64,000 nt of DNA from Amycolatopsis palatopharyngis (GCF_003385185.1 NZ_PQHZ01000007.1:1-64000); one strand, 5' to 3'; positions 42,497-51,160 are shown, counted from the first letter of the stretch. Numbers and translations are program-made. The notes: generated by a model not told the origin, from the sequence alone.

Positions 42497-42642
42497 CGTC
42501 TGCAAGTACCACCAAGCTTGATCAACCCGGCGCGCAACTACTACCAAGCACCTGCACCGTACCGAGTACGCCGTCGACTACCGGCACCAGCTCGGTAGCA
42601 GTTAGCGACAGAGTTGATCTTGCTTGGGGGTACTTGCAGACG
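42497..42642. repeat. Long inverted repeat filling the ftsZ-pgeF gap
   Basis: Left arm 42497-42526 and right arm 42613-42642 are reverse complements at 27 of 30 positions; both begin CGTCTGCAAGTACC at their outer ends. The 86-nt interior is AT-richer than its surroundings and contains a smaller TACCGAG/CTCGGTA pair. The right arm ends 3 bp from the ftsZ stop codon. Confidence 0.85.
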
Positions 42643-42645
42643 CTC

Positions 42646-44013
42646 CTACCGGCGCATGAAGGGAGGGACGTCGACGTCGTCGTCGGAGGGGTCCTCGGTG
42701 ACCGGGACCGCGCGCCCGGGCAAGCTGCCCTGGCCGCCGACCGGACCGCCCGAGCGCGGAGCCGGGTAGCCACGGTTGCCCGCGCCTGGCTGCGGCAACG
42801 AACCGGAGTGCGAGCCGGTGCCCGACTGCCCCATCGAAGGCTGGGGACGCTGTGTCCCGCCCGCCGACTGGTAACCGTTTCCGCCGCTGACCGGCTGCTG
42901 GCTGCCGTTGCCCTGCTGCTGACCGCCCTGTCCCATGGGCCCCGCTCCCGCGGGCCCCGTCGCTCCCGATGAGCCGTTGGATCCACCCGGCTGTCCCGAA
43001 TCGGCGGAGACCGTGGAACCACCGCCGGACCCGAACGCCGCCGGATCGAGCTTCTTGTGCGTGGGCGCGCCCGCGTCGAAACCAGCCGCGATGACCGTTA
43101 CCCGCACCTCGTCGCCGAGGGAGTCGTCGATGATCGTGCCGAAGATGATGTTGGCCTCAGGGTGGGCCGACTCCTGCACCAGCGAGGCCGCCTCGTTTAT
43201 CTCGAACAGCCCGAGATCGGACCCGCCCGCGATGGACAGCAGCGCGCCGTGCGCCCCGTCCATCGACGCCTCGAGCAGCGGTGAGTTGATCGCCTTCTCG
43301 GCGGCCTGCACTGCCCGGCCCTCGCCTCTGGCCGAGCCGATGCCCATGAGGGCGCTGCCCGCGCCGGACATCACGCTCTTCACATCGGCGAAGTCCAGGT
43401 TGATCAGACCGGGGGTCGTGATCAGATCGGTGATTCCCTGCACACCGGAGAGCAGGACCTCGTCTGCCGAGCGGAAGGCGTCCATCAGGCTCACCCCGAT
43501 GTCACCGAGCTGCAGCAGCCGGTCGTTCGGAATCACGATCAGCGTGTCGCACTCGTTGCGCAGCTGCTGGATCCCGTCCTCGGCCTGCTTGCCGCGGCGC
43601 TTGCCCTCGAAGGAGAACGGCCTGGTGACCACGCCGATGGTCAGCGCGCCCAGCTTGCGGGCGATCTGTGCGACCACGGGGGCACCACCGGTTCCGGTAC
43701 CGCCACCCTCGCCGGCGGTCACGAAGACCATGTCGGCGCCCTTGATGACCTCTTCGATCTCCTCGCGGTGGTCCTCAGCCGCGCGCTGCCCCACCTCGGG
43801 AGCGGCGCCGGCGCCGAGGCCACGGGTCAGTTCCCGGCCGATGTCCAGCTTCACATCGGCATCGGACATCAGCAGGGCCTGGGCATCGGTGTTCACCGCG
43901 ATGAACTCGACACCCTTCAGGCCGACCTCGATCATCCGGTTCACGGCGTTCACGCCGCCGCCGCCGATACCGACGACCTTGATCACCGCGAGGTAGTTGT
44001 GCGGGGGCGTCAT
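42646..44013 (-). CDS. ftsZ: Cell division GTPase FtsZ
   Basis: A 455-residue tubulin homologue forming the division ring. GTP-binding features are [18 protein letters not shown], the tubulin signature [20 protein letters not shown] and [10 protein letters not shown]; the synergy loop is in [21 protein letters not shown] Gly/Gln/Ser-rich linker of about 120 residues precedes the conserved C-terminal peptide [12 protein letters not shown], which binds SepF and FtsW. ATG at 44013. A TTGACA/TAGAGG promoter lies about 90 nt upstream; ftsQ is not adjacent. Confidence 0.97.
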   Translation of the reverse strand: MTPPHNYLAVIKVVGIGGGGVNAVNRMIEVGLKGVEFIAVNTDAQALLMSDADVKLDIGRELTRGLGAGAAPEVGQRAAEDHREEIEEVIKGADMVFVTAGEGGGTGTGGAPVVAQIARKLGALTIGVVTRPFSFEGKRRGKQAEDGIQQLRNECDTLIVIPNDRLLQLGDIGVSLMDAFRSADEVLLSGVQGITDLITTPGLINLDFADVKSVMSGAGSALMGIGSARGEGRAVQAAEKAINSPLLEASMDGAHGALLSIAGGSDLGLFEINEAASLVQESAHPEANIIFGTIIDDSLGDEVRVTVIAAGFDAGAPTHKKLDPAAFGSGGGSTVSADSGQPGGSNGSSGATGPAGAGPMGQGGQQQGNGSQQPVSGGNGYQSAGGTQRPQPSMGQSGTGSHSGSLPQPGAGNRGYPAPRSGGPVGGQGSLPGRAVPVTEDPSDDDVDVPPFMRR

Positions 44014-44100
44014 CGGATTCGCCTTCCTGATCGTGGTTGTTCGTACTGCCCGTTGGACCGTGACCCGATCAGCGATCTATGCCCTCGGCAAAACTCTCAA

Positions 44101-44129
44101 CCTCTACTCAAGGCTTAGAGTTATGTCAA
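44101..44129 (-). promoter_or_regulatory. Primary-sigma promoter of ftsZ
   Basis: On the minus strand TTGACA (44129-44124), a 17-nt spacer and TAGAGG (44106-44101) form a good housekeeping promoter. The -10 ends 87 nt before the ftsZ ATG. It makes ftsZ independent of ftsQ, which lies about 9 kb away. Confidence 0.7.
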
Positions 44130-44227
44130 CTACCAACGTTGATGCAGGACGGTAGGCATCCGCGAGGCCCGAATCCAGCAGCCACGCCGCGTGTCACTGA
44201 ACATGTTTTGCCACAAGGTGTTTCACA

Positions 44228-44246
44228 GGTCCGTCCTCAGCGGACC
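44228..44246 (-). terminator. Hairpin just downstream of rskA
   Basis: GGTCCG (44228-44233) pairs with CGGACC (44241-44246) with a 7-nt loop, 4 nt past the rskA stop. It could end the sigK-rskA transcript before the ftsZ promoter. Confidence 0.45.
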
Positions 44247-44249
44247 CGA

Positions 44250-45023
44250 TCAGGCGGACAGCGGAACCATGATGATCGGCGAGGAGGAGGGGCTTCCGTT
44301 CGGCGAGCCACCCTCCGGCTCCACCGTCACCGCGATCATCGAGGTGTTCCGCAGATCCGTGTCCAGCACGACGGGAGCGGCGGTTCCCTCACTGAGCAAC
44401 CCCGCGGAATGCGGTGTGCCCGAGCGATCCATCCGCCACAGTTCGTAGTCGCCGGCGTCCCCCTGATCGGGGAGATCAGAGGCCATGAACATCACCCGGT
44501 CCTGCGACTGCGAGGCCAGCACGAGCCCGCTCCCGCCGATCGAAGAACTGTCCTGGGCGAAGCGCAGATCGGGCGCGGCCATGAGGTCGGCGACCGGCCC
44601 GTACCGCTCCCGTGCCTGTTCCAGCTGCTGCTGAGCGGCCGTGAGCTCGTTCTGCTTGCTCATCGTGATCCCCGCGAACACCCCGGCGAGCGCGAGCCCG
44701 ACCACGGCTGCCGCGGCCGCGGCGGCCATCATCCAGCGTGGCGCTCCCGCGCTGCGGCGGGAACGTTCACCCGGGTCCTCCCCGGACCGGGGCGGCTGCT
44801 GCCGAGTGGCCCGCACCTGCGCGAGCACGCGTTCCTTCAGTTCCGGCGGCGGGTCCTCGGCCACCGCGAGCCCCAGCTTGGCCGCGGTCGCCCGCAGTTC
44901 ACGGACCTCCTGGCTGCAGGACTCGCATTCCTGCAGGTGCCGCTGGAACCGGGCCCGCTCGTGTTCGCTGAGCGCGTTCACGGCGAAAGCACCCGCAAGC
45001 GTGTGCATGTCGGGCGAGGTCAT
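44250..45023 (-). CDS. rskA: Anti-sigma factor RskA
   Basis: A 257-residue membrane protein that holds SigK inactive. The cytoplasmic anti-sigma domain begins MTSPDMHTLAGAFAVNALSE and has the HLQECESCSQEV zinc-type motif. One transmembrane helix (WMMAAAAAAAVVGLALAGVF) is followed by an extracytoplasmic RskA domain (ELWRMDRSGTPHSAGLL, ending IIMVPLSA). The signal releasing SigK is proteolysis in mycobacteria. Start overlaps the sigK stop by 4 nt. Confidence 0.92.
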   Translation of the reverse strand: MTSPDMHTLAGAFAVNALSEHERARFQRHLQECESCSQEVRELRATAAKLGLAVAEDPPPELKERVLAQVRATRQQPPRSGEDPGERSRRSAGAPRWMMAAAAAAAVVGLALAGVFAGITMSKQNELTAAQQQLEQARERYGPVADLMAAPDLRFAQDSSSIGGSGLVLASQSQDRVMFMASDLPDQGDAGDYELWRMDRSGTPHSAGLLSEGTAAPVVLDTDLRNTSMIAVTVEPEGGSPNGSPSSSPIIMVPLSA

Positions 45024-45643
45024 GCGGTCACCCCCAAACAGTCTCGAAGCCGGATCAGGCCATCACGTAGACGGGTTTTGATCGTTCCTTGCGGGGTCGA
45101 CAGCACCTCGGCGACCTCGCGATAGGTATATCCCTGGTAGTAGGCGAGCATGACGGACTCGCGCTGGAGTTCGGTCAGGTTCGACAGACATCGGCGCACC
45201 TGCTGGCGCTCCAGCCGCCCGCTCACCGCCTCGGCCACCTCGTCGAACGGTCTGCCCCGGCCAGCCTCGAAGGTGGCTTTCTGTTCCCGGTCGGTACTCG
45301 CCCTTGCCGAGCGCACCCGGTCAACGGCCCGCCGGTGCGCGAGGGTCATGGCCCAGTTCATCGCGCTGCCACGTTCCGGGGAGTAGCGAGTCGCCGTGCG
45401 CCAGAGTTCGACCAGGACCTCCTGGGTGACCTCCTCGGACTGCGCGACGTCGCGCACCACCCTGCGCACGAGGCCCATGATCGGTCCGGCCAGCAGGTCG
45501 TAGAGCTGCTCGAAGGCGCGTTCGTCGCCCTTGCCCACGGCGACGAGCAGCTCGTCCGCCGTCGGCGGCGTTGGCGAACCGTCCGGCACGGCCGAGATGG
45601 GCGTGGGACCGGTCGCCTTCGGCTGCTTCGCCGAGTCATCCAT
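45020..45643 (-). CDS. sigK: ECF sigma factor SigK
   Basis: A 207-residue extracytoplasmic-function sigma factor. Region 2 includes FEQLYDLLAGPIMGLVRRVV and SEEVTQEVLVELWRTATRYS; region 4 includes LTELQRESVMLAYYQGYTYR and EVAEVLSTPQGTIKTRLRDG. Followed by rskA and preceded by DUF1365 and the flavin oxidoreductase, the same set as in the M. tuberculosis Rv0449c-Rv0444c locus. ATG at 45643 has AGGAG 7 nt upstream and overlaps the DUF1365 stop by 8 nt, so translation is probably coupled. Confidence 0.93.
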   Translation of the reverse strand: MDDSAKQPKATGPTPISAVPDGSPTPPTADELLVAVGKGDERAFEQLYDLLAGPIMGLVRRVVRDVAQSEEVTQEVLVELWRTATRYSPERGSAMNWAMTLAHRRAVDRVRSARASTDREQKATFEAGRGRPFDEVAEAVSGRLERQQVRRCLSNLTELQRESVMLAYYQGYTYREVAEVLSTPQGTIKTRLRDGLIRLRDCLGVTA

Positions 45644-46370
45644 GAAGTTCTCCTGCCTTCGAGATGCTCTGCGGCCTCGGCGCCCCACGAAGCCAGAGGC
45701 CGATCCCGTACCGGCGGATCAGCACGGCGACGCGCTGCGGAACAAACGGCCTGGCCAGCAGCATACGGACCACCCACCGAGTGCTGGCGGGGCGGCGGAT
45801 ACCACGCACGGTGGCCGCCAGCGCGGTATCCGCCGCCCCTGTTCGCAGCACCACCGTGGCAGTGAGCCGCGAGTCCGGTTCCGGCAGGTGCATCCGATAG
45901 CTCCCGTCCATGCTCTGGAACGGGGAGACGTAGAACTCCTTGTCCACGCTCGCCCTCCCCTCGGCATCGGGGTAGAGCAGGTAGGCATGCCTGCCGCGAT
46001 AGGTGTTGTGCACCTCGGCGACCACACACTCCAGTTCACCGTCCGGCCGATGGCACCAGAAGACCGTGATCGGGTTGAACACGTAGCCGAGTACCCGCGC
46101 GCTGGCGAGCATCAGGACCCGGCCGCCGCGCAGGTCCACCCCACGGGTGGCCAGCCAGGCATCCAGCTTGGCCCGGATGCCGCCCGGTTCGTCCGGGTCG
46201 AAGTGGTCCCTGCCGTCGAACCGTGCGAACGGACGCAGCCAGGACGGCAGCGCGGACGGCACATCCAGGTCCACCAGCCAGAGGTACATGCGGTTCGCGA
46301 AGGACATCGGCGGATCGATCCGGCGCACGTGCGCGACGGTCGAGTCGTACAGACAGGCGGCCGCGGTCAC
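45636..46370 (-). CDS. DUF1365 family protein
   Basis: A 244-residue soluble protein with AACLYDSTVAHVRRIDPPMS, FNPITVFWCHRPDGELECVV AEVHNTYRGRH and KEFYVSPFQSMDGSYRMHLP, the DUF1365 signature. Function unknown; it always accompanies the flavin oxidoreductase and a cyclopropane-fatty-acid-synthase-like gene, which suggests lipid modification. GTG start overlaps the oxidoreductase stop by 3 nt; the stop lies inside the start region of sigK. Confidence 0.9.
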   Translation of the reverse strand: MTAAACLYDSTVAHVRRIDPPMSFANRMYLWLVDLDVPSALPSWLRPFARFDGRDHFDPDEPGGIRAKLDAWLATRGVDLRGGRVLMLASARVLGYVFNPITVFWCHRPDGELECVVAEVHNTYRGRHAYLLYPDAEGRASVDKEFYVSPFQSMDGSYRMHLPEPDSRLTATVVLRTGAADTALAATVRGIRRPASTRWVVRMLLARPFVPQRVAVLIRRYGIGLWLRGAPRPQSISKAGELHG

Positions 46371-47635
46371 CAGCGCACCCCAAGCGAACTCGCCGCGCGG
46401 ACACCGGCCGCGCAGCCGTCCTCGTGGAATCCCCAGCCGTGGTACGCACCCGCGTAGGCCAGAACCCCGTCGTTGAGTCCGGGCAGCCCGCTCTGCGCCG
46501 CGACCGACTCCGGGGTGTACACGGGGTGCTCGTACACGGCGTGGGCCAGCACCGAAGCCGCGGGAGGTGGCTTCGGCGGGTTCAGCGTGACCACGTGATC
46601 GCGGGGTTCGGTCAGGCCCATCAGCCGGTTCATGTCGTAGCTGACCTGCACGGCACCGTCGTCGCCACCGCATCCGGAGGCGGTGTAGTTCCACGCCGCC
46701 CTGGCACCAGCCGTGCCGGGCAGCAGGCTGGAGTCGGTGTGCAGGTAGGCCTCGTTGCGGGAGTACCGGAAAGCGCCGAGCAGTTCGGATTCGGCACGGG
46801 TTGGGGCCTCGAGCAGTCGTAGCGCCTGGTCCGGATGTGTGGCGATGACAGCGTGGTCGACCTCGTGCACGGTGTCGGCGTCGTCGCGGATCCGCACACC
46901 GCGCCCCTGGCGCTCCAGCGACCGGACCGGAGTCGACAGGTGTACGGCCGTGAGCTGCTTGGCGGCCCGCTCGACGTACTCCCGCGAACCTCCGGCGACG
47001 GTCCGCCACTGTGGCGAGCCGGAGACGGCGAGCATGCCGTGGTTGTTCAGGAACTCGAAGAGGTACCGGGCGGGGTAGCGGCCCGTGTCGGCGCGGTCGG
47101 CAGACCACACGGTGGAGACCACGGGCAGCATGAAGTGGTCGGTGAAGTACCGGGAGTACCTGCCCGCGGTCAGGAAGTCCGCGATGGTGAGATCGTCACC
47201 GCCACTGCCCGCGAGCACCCTGCGCGCGTGGCTGTGAAACCGCTTGATCTCACCGAGCATCCGGAGATATCGGGGATTGCGCAGGTTGCGGCGCTGCGCG
47301 AACAGCCCGCCGAACCCCCTCGCCCCGGCGAACTCGAGTCCGCAGCCCGCGCAACTGATGCTCATCGACATCTCGGTGTTGTTCGTACGCACGCCCAGTT
47401 CCCCGAACAGCCGCAGCAGATTCGGGTAGGTCCGCTCGTTGTGCACGATGAAACCCGAGTCCACGCCGATCGTGCCGCCGGTGGCACTGGGTACGTCATG
47501 GGTGTGCGCGTGGCCGCCGAGGCGGTCGTCGGCCTCGAACAGGATGACGTCATACTTGCGCTGCAGGAGGTAGGCAGCGGTCAGCCCGGCGACGCCGCTT
47601 CCGACGACACCGACACGGTCTCGAGTGGTCTGCAC
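46367..47635 (-). CDS. NAD/FAD-dependent amine-oxidase-like oxidoreductase (Rv0449c-like)
   Basis: A 422-residue flavoprotein. The dinucleotide fold is VGVVGSGVAGLTAAYLLQRK followed by ADDRLGGHAHTHDVPSATGG; VDSGFIVHNERTYPNLLRLF and SMSISCAGCGLEFAGARGFG are typical of the family, and the C-terminal AYAGAYHGWGFHEDGCAAG closes the FAD site. Its role is unknown, probably in acyl-chain modification with the divergent CFA-synthase-like gene. GTG at 47635 is exactly 7 nt past the -10 of a SigK-type promoter, so the mRNA is likely leaderless. Confidence 0.88.
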   Translation of the reverse strand: MQTTRDRVGVVGSGVAGLTAAYLLQRKYDVILFEADDRLGGHAHTHDVPSATGGTIGVDSGFIVHNERTYPNLLRLFGELGVRTNNTEMSMSISCAGCGLEFAGARGFGGLFAQRRNLRNPRYLRMLGEIKRFHSHARRVLAGSGGDDLTIADFLTAGRYSRYFTDHFMLPVVSTVWSADRADTGRYPARYLFEFLNNHGMLAVSGSPQWRTVAGGSREYVERAAKQLTAVHLSTPVRSLERQGRGVRIRDDADTVHEVDHAVIATHPDQALRLLEAPTRAESELLGAFRYSRNEAYLHTDSSLLPGTAGARAAWNYTASGCGGDDGAVQVSYDMNRLMGLTEPRDHVVTLNPPKPPPAASVLAHAVYEHPVYTPESVAAQSGLPGLNDGVLAYAGAYHGWGFHEDGCAAGVRAASSLGVRW

Positions 47636-47641
47636 GAAGGT

Positions 47642-47669
47642 GATTCGACGCAGAGGCGACCGCGGATTG
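47642..47669 (-). promoter_or_regulatory. SigK-type promoter, leftward
   Basis: On the minus strand CAATCC (47669-47664), a 16-nt spacer and CGAATC (47647-47642). The -10 ends 7 nt before the oxidoreductase GTG. It resembles the CCATCC/CCGAATC pattern reported for mycobacterial SigK and has an exact mirror image for the rightward gene. Confidence 0.75.
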
Positions 47670-47701
47670 GATCGGACAGCAGGAGTACCGCCGGTGACCG
47701 C

Positions 47702-47729
47702 CAATCCGCGCGCGCTCACGCGTCGAATC
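47702..47729 (+). promoter_or_regulatory. SigK-type promoter, rightward
   Basis: CAATCC (47702-47707), a 16-nt spacer and CGAATC (47724-47729). The -10 ends 7 nt before the ATG at 47736, giving a predicted leaderless transcript. The flanking GCGTCGAATCAC is shared exactly with the leftward promoter. Confidence 0.75.
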
Positions 47730-47735
47730 ACGACC

Positions 47736-49001
47736 ATGCGGATGACTCACGCACACAGGATCAGCGGTTTTGTCGAGGAACTGCTGGGCACCGCTCTGCC
47801 GATCGGGATACGGACGTGGGACGGGGCGCGGGTGGGCCCCGACGACGGGCCGACCGTGGTGCTGCGCTCCCGGCGCGCGCTGCGCTGGCTGCTCTACTCC
47901 CCCGGTGAGCTGGGGCTGGCCAGGGCCTACGTATCCGGGGACCTCGATGTGGAGGGCGATCTCACCGAGGGATTCCGGCGAATGTGGGCGCTGGGCCGCG
48001 CACGAGGCGGTGGTGTCCGGATCGGTGCGGGTGAACTCGGCAGGGCTGTCGCGCTCGCGACGCGATTGGGCGCGGTCGGACCGCCGCCACGGCCACCCGT
48101 AGAGGAGGCGCGGCTGCGGGGCAGACTGCACAGCGTTCGCAGGGATTCCTCCGCCATCGCACACCACTACGACCTCGGCAACGCGTTCTACCAGCTGTTG
48201 CTGGACGAGTCGATGGCTTACTCGAGCGGGTACTGGACGTCCGACGAACCGGATTACCGCCTGGAACACGCTCAGTGGGACAAGCTGGAACTGATCTGCC
48301 GCAAGCTGGACCTGCGGCCCGGCATGCGCCTGCTCGACGTCGGCTGCGGCTGGGGGTCACTGCTCGTGCACGCCGCGAAACATCACGGGGTGCGGGCCGT
48401 CGGTGTCACCCTCTCGGCGGAGCAGGCCCAGCACGTCCGTGCCCGGGTGAGCGCACTGGACCTGGACGATCGCGTCGAGGTGCGCAGACAGGACTACCGG
48501 GAACTGCGTGACGAGCCGTTCGACGCCGTCGCCTCGGTGGAGATGGGTGAACACGTCGGGGAAGAGAACTATCCGACCTACGCCGCCACCCTGCTGCGCA
48601 TGCTGCGCCCGGGCGGGCGGTTGCTGCTGCAGCAGATGTCCCGTGGTGCCGTCGCTCCTGGCGGCGGTGCGTTCATCGAGCGCTACATCGCGCCGGACAT
48701 GACGATGCGGCCGCTGTCGCGCACCGTGCAGCACTTGGAACGGGCGGGATTCGAGGTCCGCGACGTGCACGCCCTGCGGGAGCACTATGTGCACACCGTG
48801 CGGGCCTGGGCCGACACGCTGGAACGGCACTGGGACGACGCGGTGGCACTGATCGGTGAGCGGGCCGCGCGCGTCTGGCGGCTCTACCTCGTCGGGGGCG
48901 CGCTCGCGTTCGAGGAGAACAGGATGGGTGTCGATCAGTTCCTCGCGGTGCGCCCCGACGCCGACGGGCGCAGCGGCTTTCCCTTGGCGAGGCAGTGGTG
49001 A
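47736..49001 (+). CDS. ufaA1: Cyclopropane-fatty-acyl-phospholipid synthase family methyltransferase (UfaA1-like)
   Basis: A 421-residue SAM-dependent enzyme of the CFA synthase family, which modifies double bonds of phospholipid acyl chains (cyclopropane or methyl branch). It has SSAIAHHYDLGNAFYQLLLD, ESMAYSSGYW, the SAM motif RLLDVGCGWGSLLVHAAKHH GVRAVG and the bicarbonate-site-type FIERYIAPD. In M. tuberculosis the corresponding gene is ufaA1 of the sigK locus. Start ATG 47736 was chosen from the promoter position; GTG at 47694 lies upstream of the -35 and is rejected. Its stop overlaps the ATG of the first mini-ORF. Confidence 0.9.
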   Translation: MRMTHAHRISGFVEELLGTALPIGIRTWDGARVGPDDGPTVVLRSRRALRWLLYSPGELGLARAYVSGDLDVEGDLTEGFRRMWALGRARGGGVRIGAGELGRAVALATRLGAVGPPPRPPVEEARLRGRLHSVRRDSSAIAHHYDLGNAFYQLLLDESMAYSSGYWTSDEPDYRLEHAQWDKLELICRKLDLRPGMRLLDVGCGWGSLLVHAAKHHGVRAVGVTLSAEQAQHVRARVSALDLDDRVEVRRQDYRELRDEPFDAVASVEMGEHVGEENYPTYAATLLRMLRPGGRLLLQQMSRGAVAPGGGAFIERYIAPDMTMRPLSRTVQHLERAGFEVRDVHALREHYVHTVRAWADTLERHWDDAVALIGERAARVWRLYLVGGALAFEENRMGVDQFLAVRPDADGRSGFPLARQW

Positions 49002-49232
49002 TGAGCGACCGGCGCCGAGACCGAGCCGGGTACGGCACCGAGCGAAGTGCAGCCCGCCGGCGAATGAGGCAAAAGTGCTGAGCGACCCGCACCAAGACCA
49101 AACCGGGTACGGCACCGAGCGAAGTGCAGCCCGCCGGCGAATGAGGCAAAAGTGCTGAGCGACCCGCACCAAGACCAAACCGGGTACGGCACCGAGCGAA
49201 GTGCAGCCCGCCGGCGAATGAGGCAGGAGTAA
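49002..49232 (+). repeat. Three tandem 77-bp repeats carrying overlapping mini-ORFs
   Basis: Units run 49002-49078, 49079-49155 and 49156-49232; copies 2 and 3 are nearly identical, copy 1 differs in its first 30 bp. Each encodes a 25-27-residue peptide of the form (M/VL)SDPHQDQTGYGTERSAA then RRRMRQKC. The first starts at ATG 49001 overlapping the ufaA1 stop (TGATG), the next start with GTG CTG AGC before each preceding stop, and the last (ending RRRMRQE) stops at TAA, whose final A begins the ATG of the DUF1295 gene. Confidence 0.85.
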
Positions 49233-50050
49233 TGAACTGGTCCGGTTTCGCGGTGCTGGCCGCCGTCGCGGCGGCGGTCGCGCTCACCGCCGTGGTGTTC
49301 ACCTTTGCCGTCGCCAGGTCGCGGCAGCGCTACGACACGATCGACACGTTGTGGGGTTTGGGTTTCGCCCTGATCGCGGTGGTCGGCTTCGCGCTCACCT
49401 CCGGTGGCGGCGCGGCCCGCTACCTGGTGACGGTTCTGACGGTCGTCTGGGGCCTGCGTCTCGCCATCCACCTGCATCGGCGCAACAGGGGCAAGCCGGA
49501 GGACCCGAGGTATGCCGCGATGGTGCGGCGCGGCGGGGCGAATCCCGCGCTGCGGATCTTCCTGCGGGTGTACCTGACGCAGGCAGTGGTGCTCTGGTTC
49601 GTATCCCTGCCCGTTCTCGCGGCACAACTCGGCGGCGCGGGGTCCGGGCTCGCACCGCTGGTGTGGCTGGGGGTGGCGGTGTGGACCGTCGGGTTCGCCT
49701 TCGAGGTGATCGGGGACGAGCAACTACGCCGGTTCACGGCGGATCCCGCCAATGCCGGGAAGGTGCTCGACTCCGGCCTGTGGCGGTACACGCGGCATCC
49801 CAACTACTTCGGCGATGCCTGTGTGTGGTGGGGGTTGTACCTGCTCGCCTGCACCAGCTGGCTGGGCGCGGCCACCGTGCTCTCCCCTGTCGTCATGACA
49901 CTCCTGCTCGCTCGCGGTACGGGAAAACCGCTGCTGGAGAAGGGAATGCGACTGACCCGGCCCGGCTATGCCTACTACGTGGAACGCACCAGCGGGTTCT
50001 TCCCGCTGCCGCCGCGTAAACCGCCCACTCGCTCGGCGGGACACCGGTAG
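49232..50050 (+). CDS. DUF1295 steroid-reductase-fold membrane protein (Rv0446c-like)
   Basis: A 272-residue integral membrane protein with about seven hydrophobic segments and the DUF1295 core: LWRYTRHPNYFGDACVWWGL and RPGYAYYVERTSGFFPLPP. The C-terminal reductase fold resembles isoprenylcysteine methyltransferases and steroid 5-alpha-reductases. Rv0446c holds the same place next to ufaA1 in M. tuberculosis. AGGAG (49224-49228, from the last repeat) serves as ribosome site 4 nt before the ATG, so expression depends on the repeat array. Confidence 0.88.
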   Translation: MNWSGFAVLAAVAAAVALTAVVFTFAVARSRQRYDTIDTLWGLGFALIAVVGFALTSGGGAARYLVTVLTVVWGLRLAIHLHRRNRGKPEDPRYAAMVRRGGANPALRIFLRVYLTQAVVLWFVSLPVLAAQLGGAGSGLAPLVWLGVAVWTVGFAFEVIGDEQLRRFTADPANAGKVLDSGLWRYTRHPNYFGDACVWWGLYLLACTSWLGAATVLSPVVMTLLLARGTGKPLLEKGMRLTRPGYAYYVERTSGFFPLPPRKPPTRSAGHR

Positions 50051-50086
50051 GCGGGGACAACGGATCCGGGCCCCGGAGTCGGCAGT

Positions 50087-51160
50087 TCAGCGCCCTTGCA
50101 GCGCGCTGACGTTGTCGCCGAAGGTCCAGTTCCTCGAACCGTCCCAGTTGATGGACCAGGTCATCAGACCTTTCAGCGCGTTACCGTAGGTGTTCCACGA
50201 CTGCGCGACCAGGTCTGTCGACATGTAGCCACCGCCAGCCCCCTGCTGGGCTGGCAGACCGGGAACCTGCTTGTCGTAGGGAACCCTGATCGTGGTGCCC
50301 TGAATGACCAGTCCGGAGTTCAGGCAGTCCGTCTGTGCGGTGAACCCCCTGACCGTTCCCGCCTGGTACGAATCGCCGGAACAGCCGTACATGCTGCCGT
50401 TGTAGTACTGCATATTGAGCCACCACAGCCGTCCGTTGTCGGCGTACTTCTTGATGATCGGCAGGTAGGCGCCCCAGATCGAACCGTAGGTCACGCTGCC
50501 GCCGGTGACGTACGCCGTTTCCGGTGCCATGGTAAGGCCGAAGCCCGCAGGCATCCGGGCCAGCACACCGTCGATGATGTGCACCAGGTTCGCCTGGGAG
50601 GTCGACAACTGATTGATGTTTCCGGTGCCCGTAAGGCCGGTTTCGATATCGATGTCGATACCGTCGAAGTTGTATTTCCGCAGAATCGGCACAACCGTTT
50701 CGATGAACCGGTCGGCGACGACCCGCGAACCGAGGTCGATACCGGCCGTCGCCCCACCGATCGACATCAGGATGGTGAGGCCGGACGCCTTGGCCGCGCA
50801 CATCTCGGCAGGCGTTGGCACCTTGACGGTCCGGTCCAACCCGTCCTCCCACAGCACCGTGCCGTCCGAACGAATGACCGGGAACGCCGCGTTGATCACG
50901 TTGTACCCGTGCTCGCGGATCCGTTCGTCGGTGATCGGAATCCAGCCGAGCGGCGGATGCACACCGTTTGCCGCACCGTCCCAATTCTCCCAGTACCCGT
51001 GCAGGACTTTCCCTGCGGGTTTCGGCTTTCCCGGGCAGGCATCGGTAGCCGCGGGCGCGGCACCATACTCATCAGCGGCACCGTTCTGAGCCACCAAAAG
51101 GGATGCGGCGAGCGCGATCGTGAGGCCGGCACCGAGCAGACGAAACTTCCTGACTGTCAC
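50087..51160 (-). CDS. Secreted GH18 chitinase
   Basis: A 357-residue exported enzyme. The signal peptide MTVRKFRLLGAGLTIALAAS is followed by the GH18 barrel beginning VLHGYWENWDGAANGVHPPL. The catalytic DxxDxDxE motif is NFDGIDIDIETG with E as acid/base, and SIGG is present. No carbohydrate-binding module or fibronectin domain is attached, so it is a single-domain enzyme that cleaves chitin or related beta-1,4-GlcNAc polymers outside the cell. GTG start with AAGGAGG 6 nt upstream. It lies inside the material that separates ftsQ from ftsZ. Confidence 0.93.
   Translation of the reverse strand: MTVRKFRLLGAGLTIALAASLLVAQNGAADEYGAAPAATDACPGKPKPAGKVLHGYWENWDGAANGVHPPLGWIPITDERIREHGYNVINAAFPVIRSDGTVLWEDGLDRTVKVPTPAEMCAAKASGLTILMSIGGATAGIDLGSRVVADRFIETVVPILRKYNFDGIDIDIETGLTGTGNINQLSTSQANLVHIIDGVLARMPAGFGLTMAPETAYVTGGSVTYGSIWGAYLPIIKKYADNGRLWWLNMQYYNGSMYGCSGDSYQAGTVRGFTAQTDCLNSGLVIQGTTIRVPYDKQVPGLPAQQGAGGGYMSTDLVAQSWNTYGNALKGLMTWSINWDGSRNWTFGDNVSALQGR

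Noticed and set aside
47694..47735. GTG at 47694 as start of the CFA-synthase-like gene
   Set aside because: It lies upstream of the -35 box of the SigK-type promoter, so it would not be in the transcript.
49002..49232. Tandem repeats considered as a CRISPR array
   Set aside because: The units are 77 bp with no unique spacers between short repeats, and no cas genes are near.
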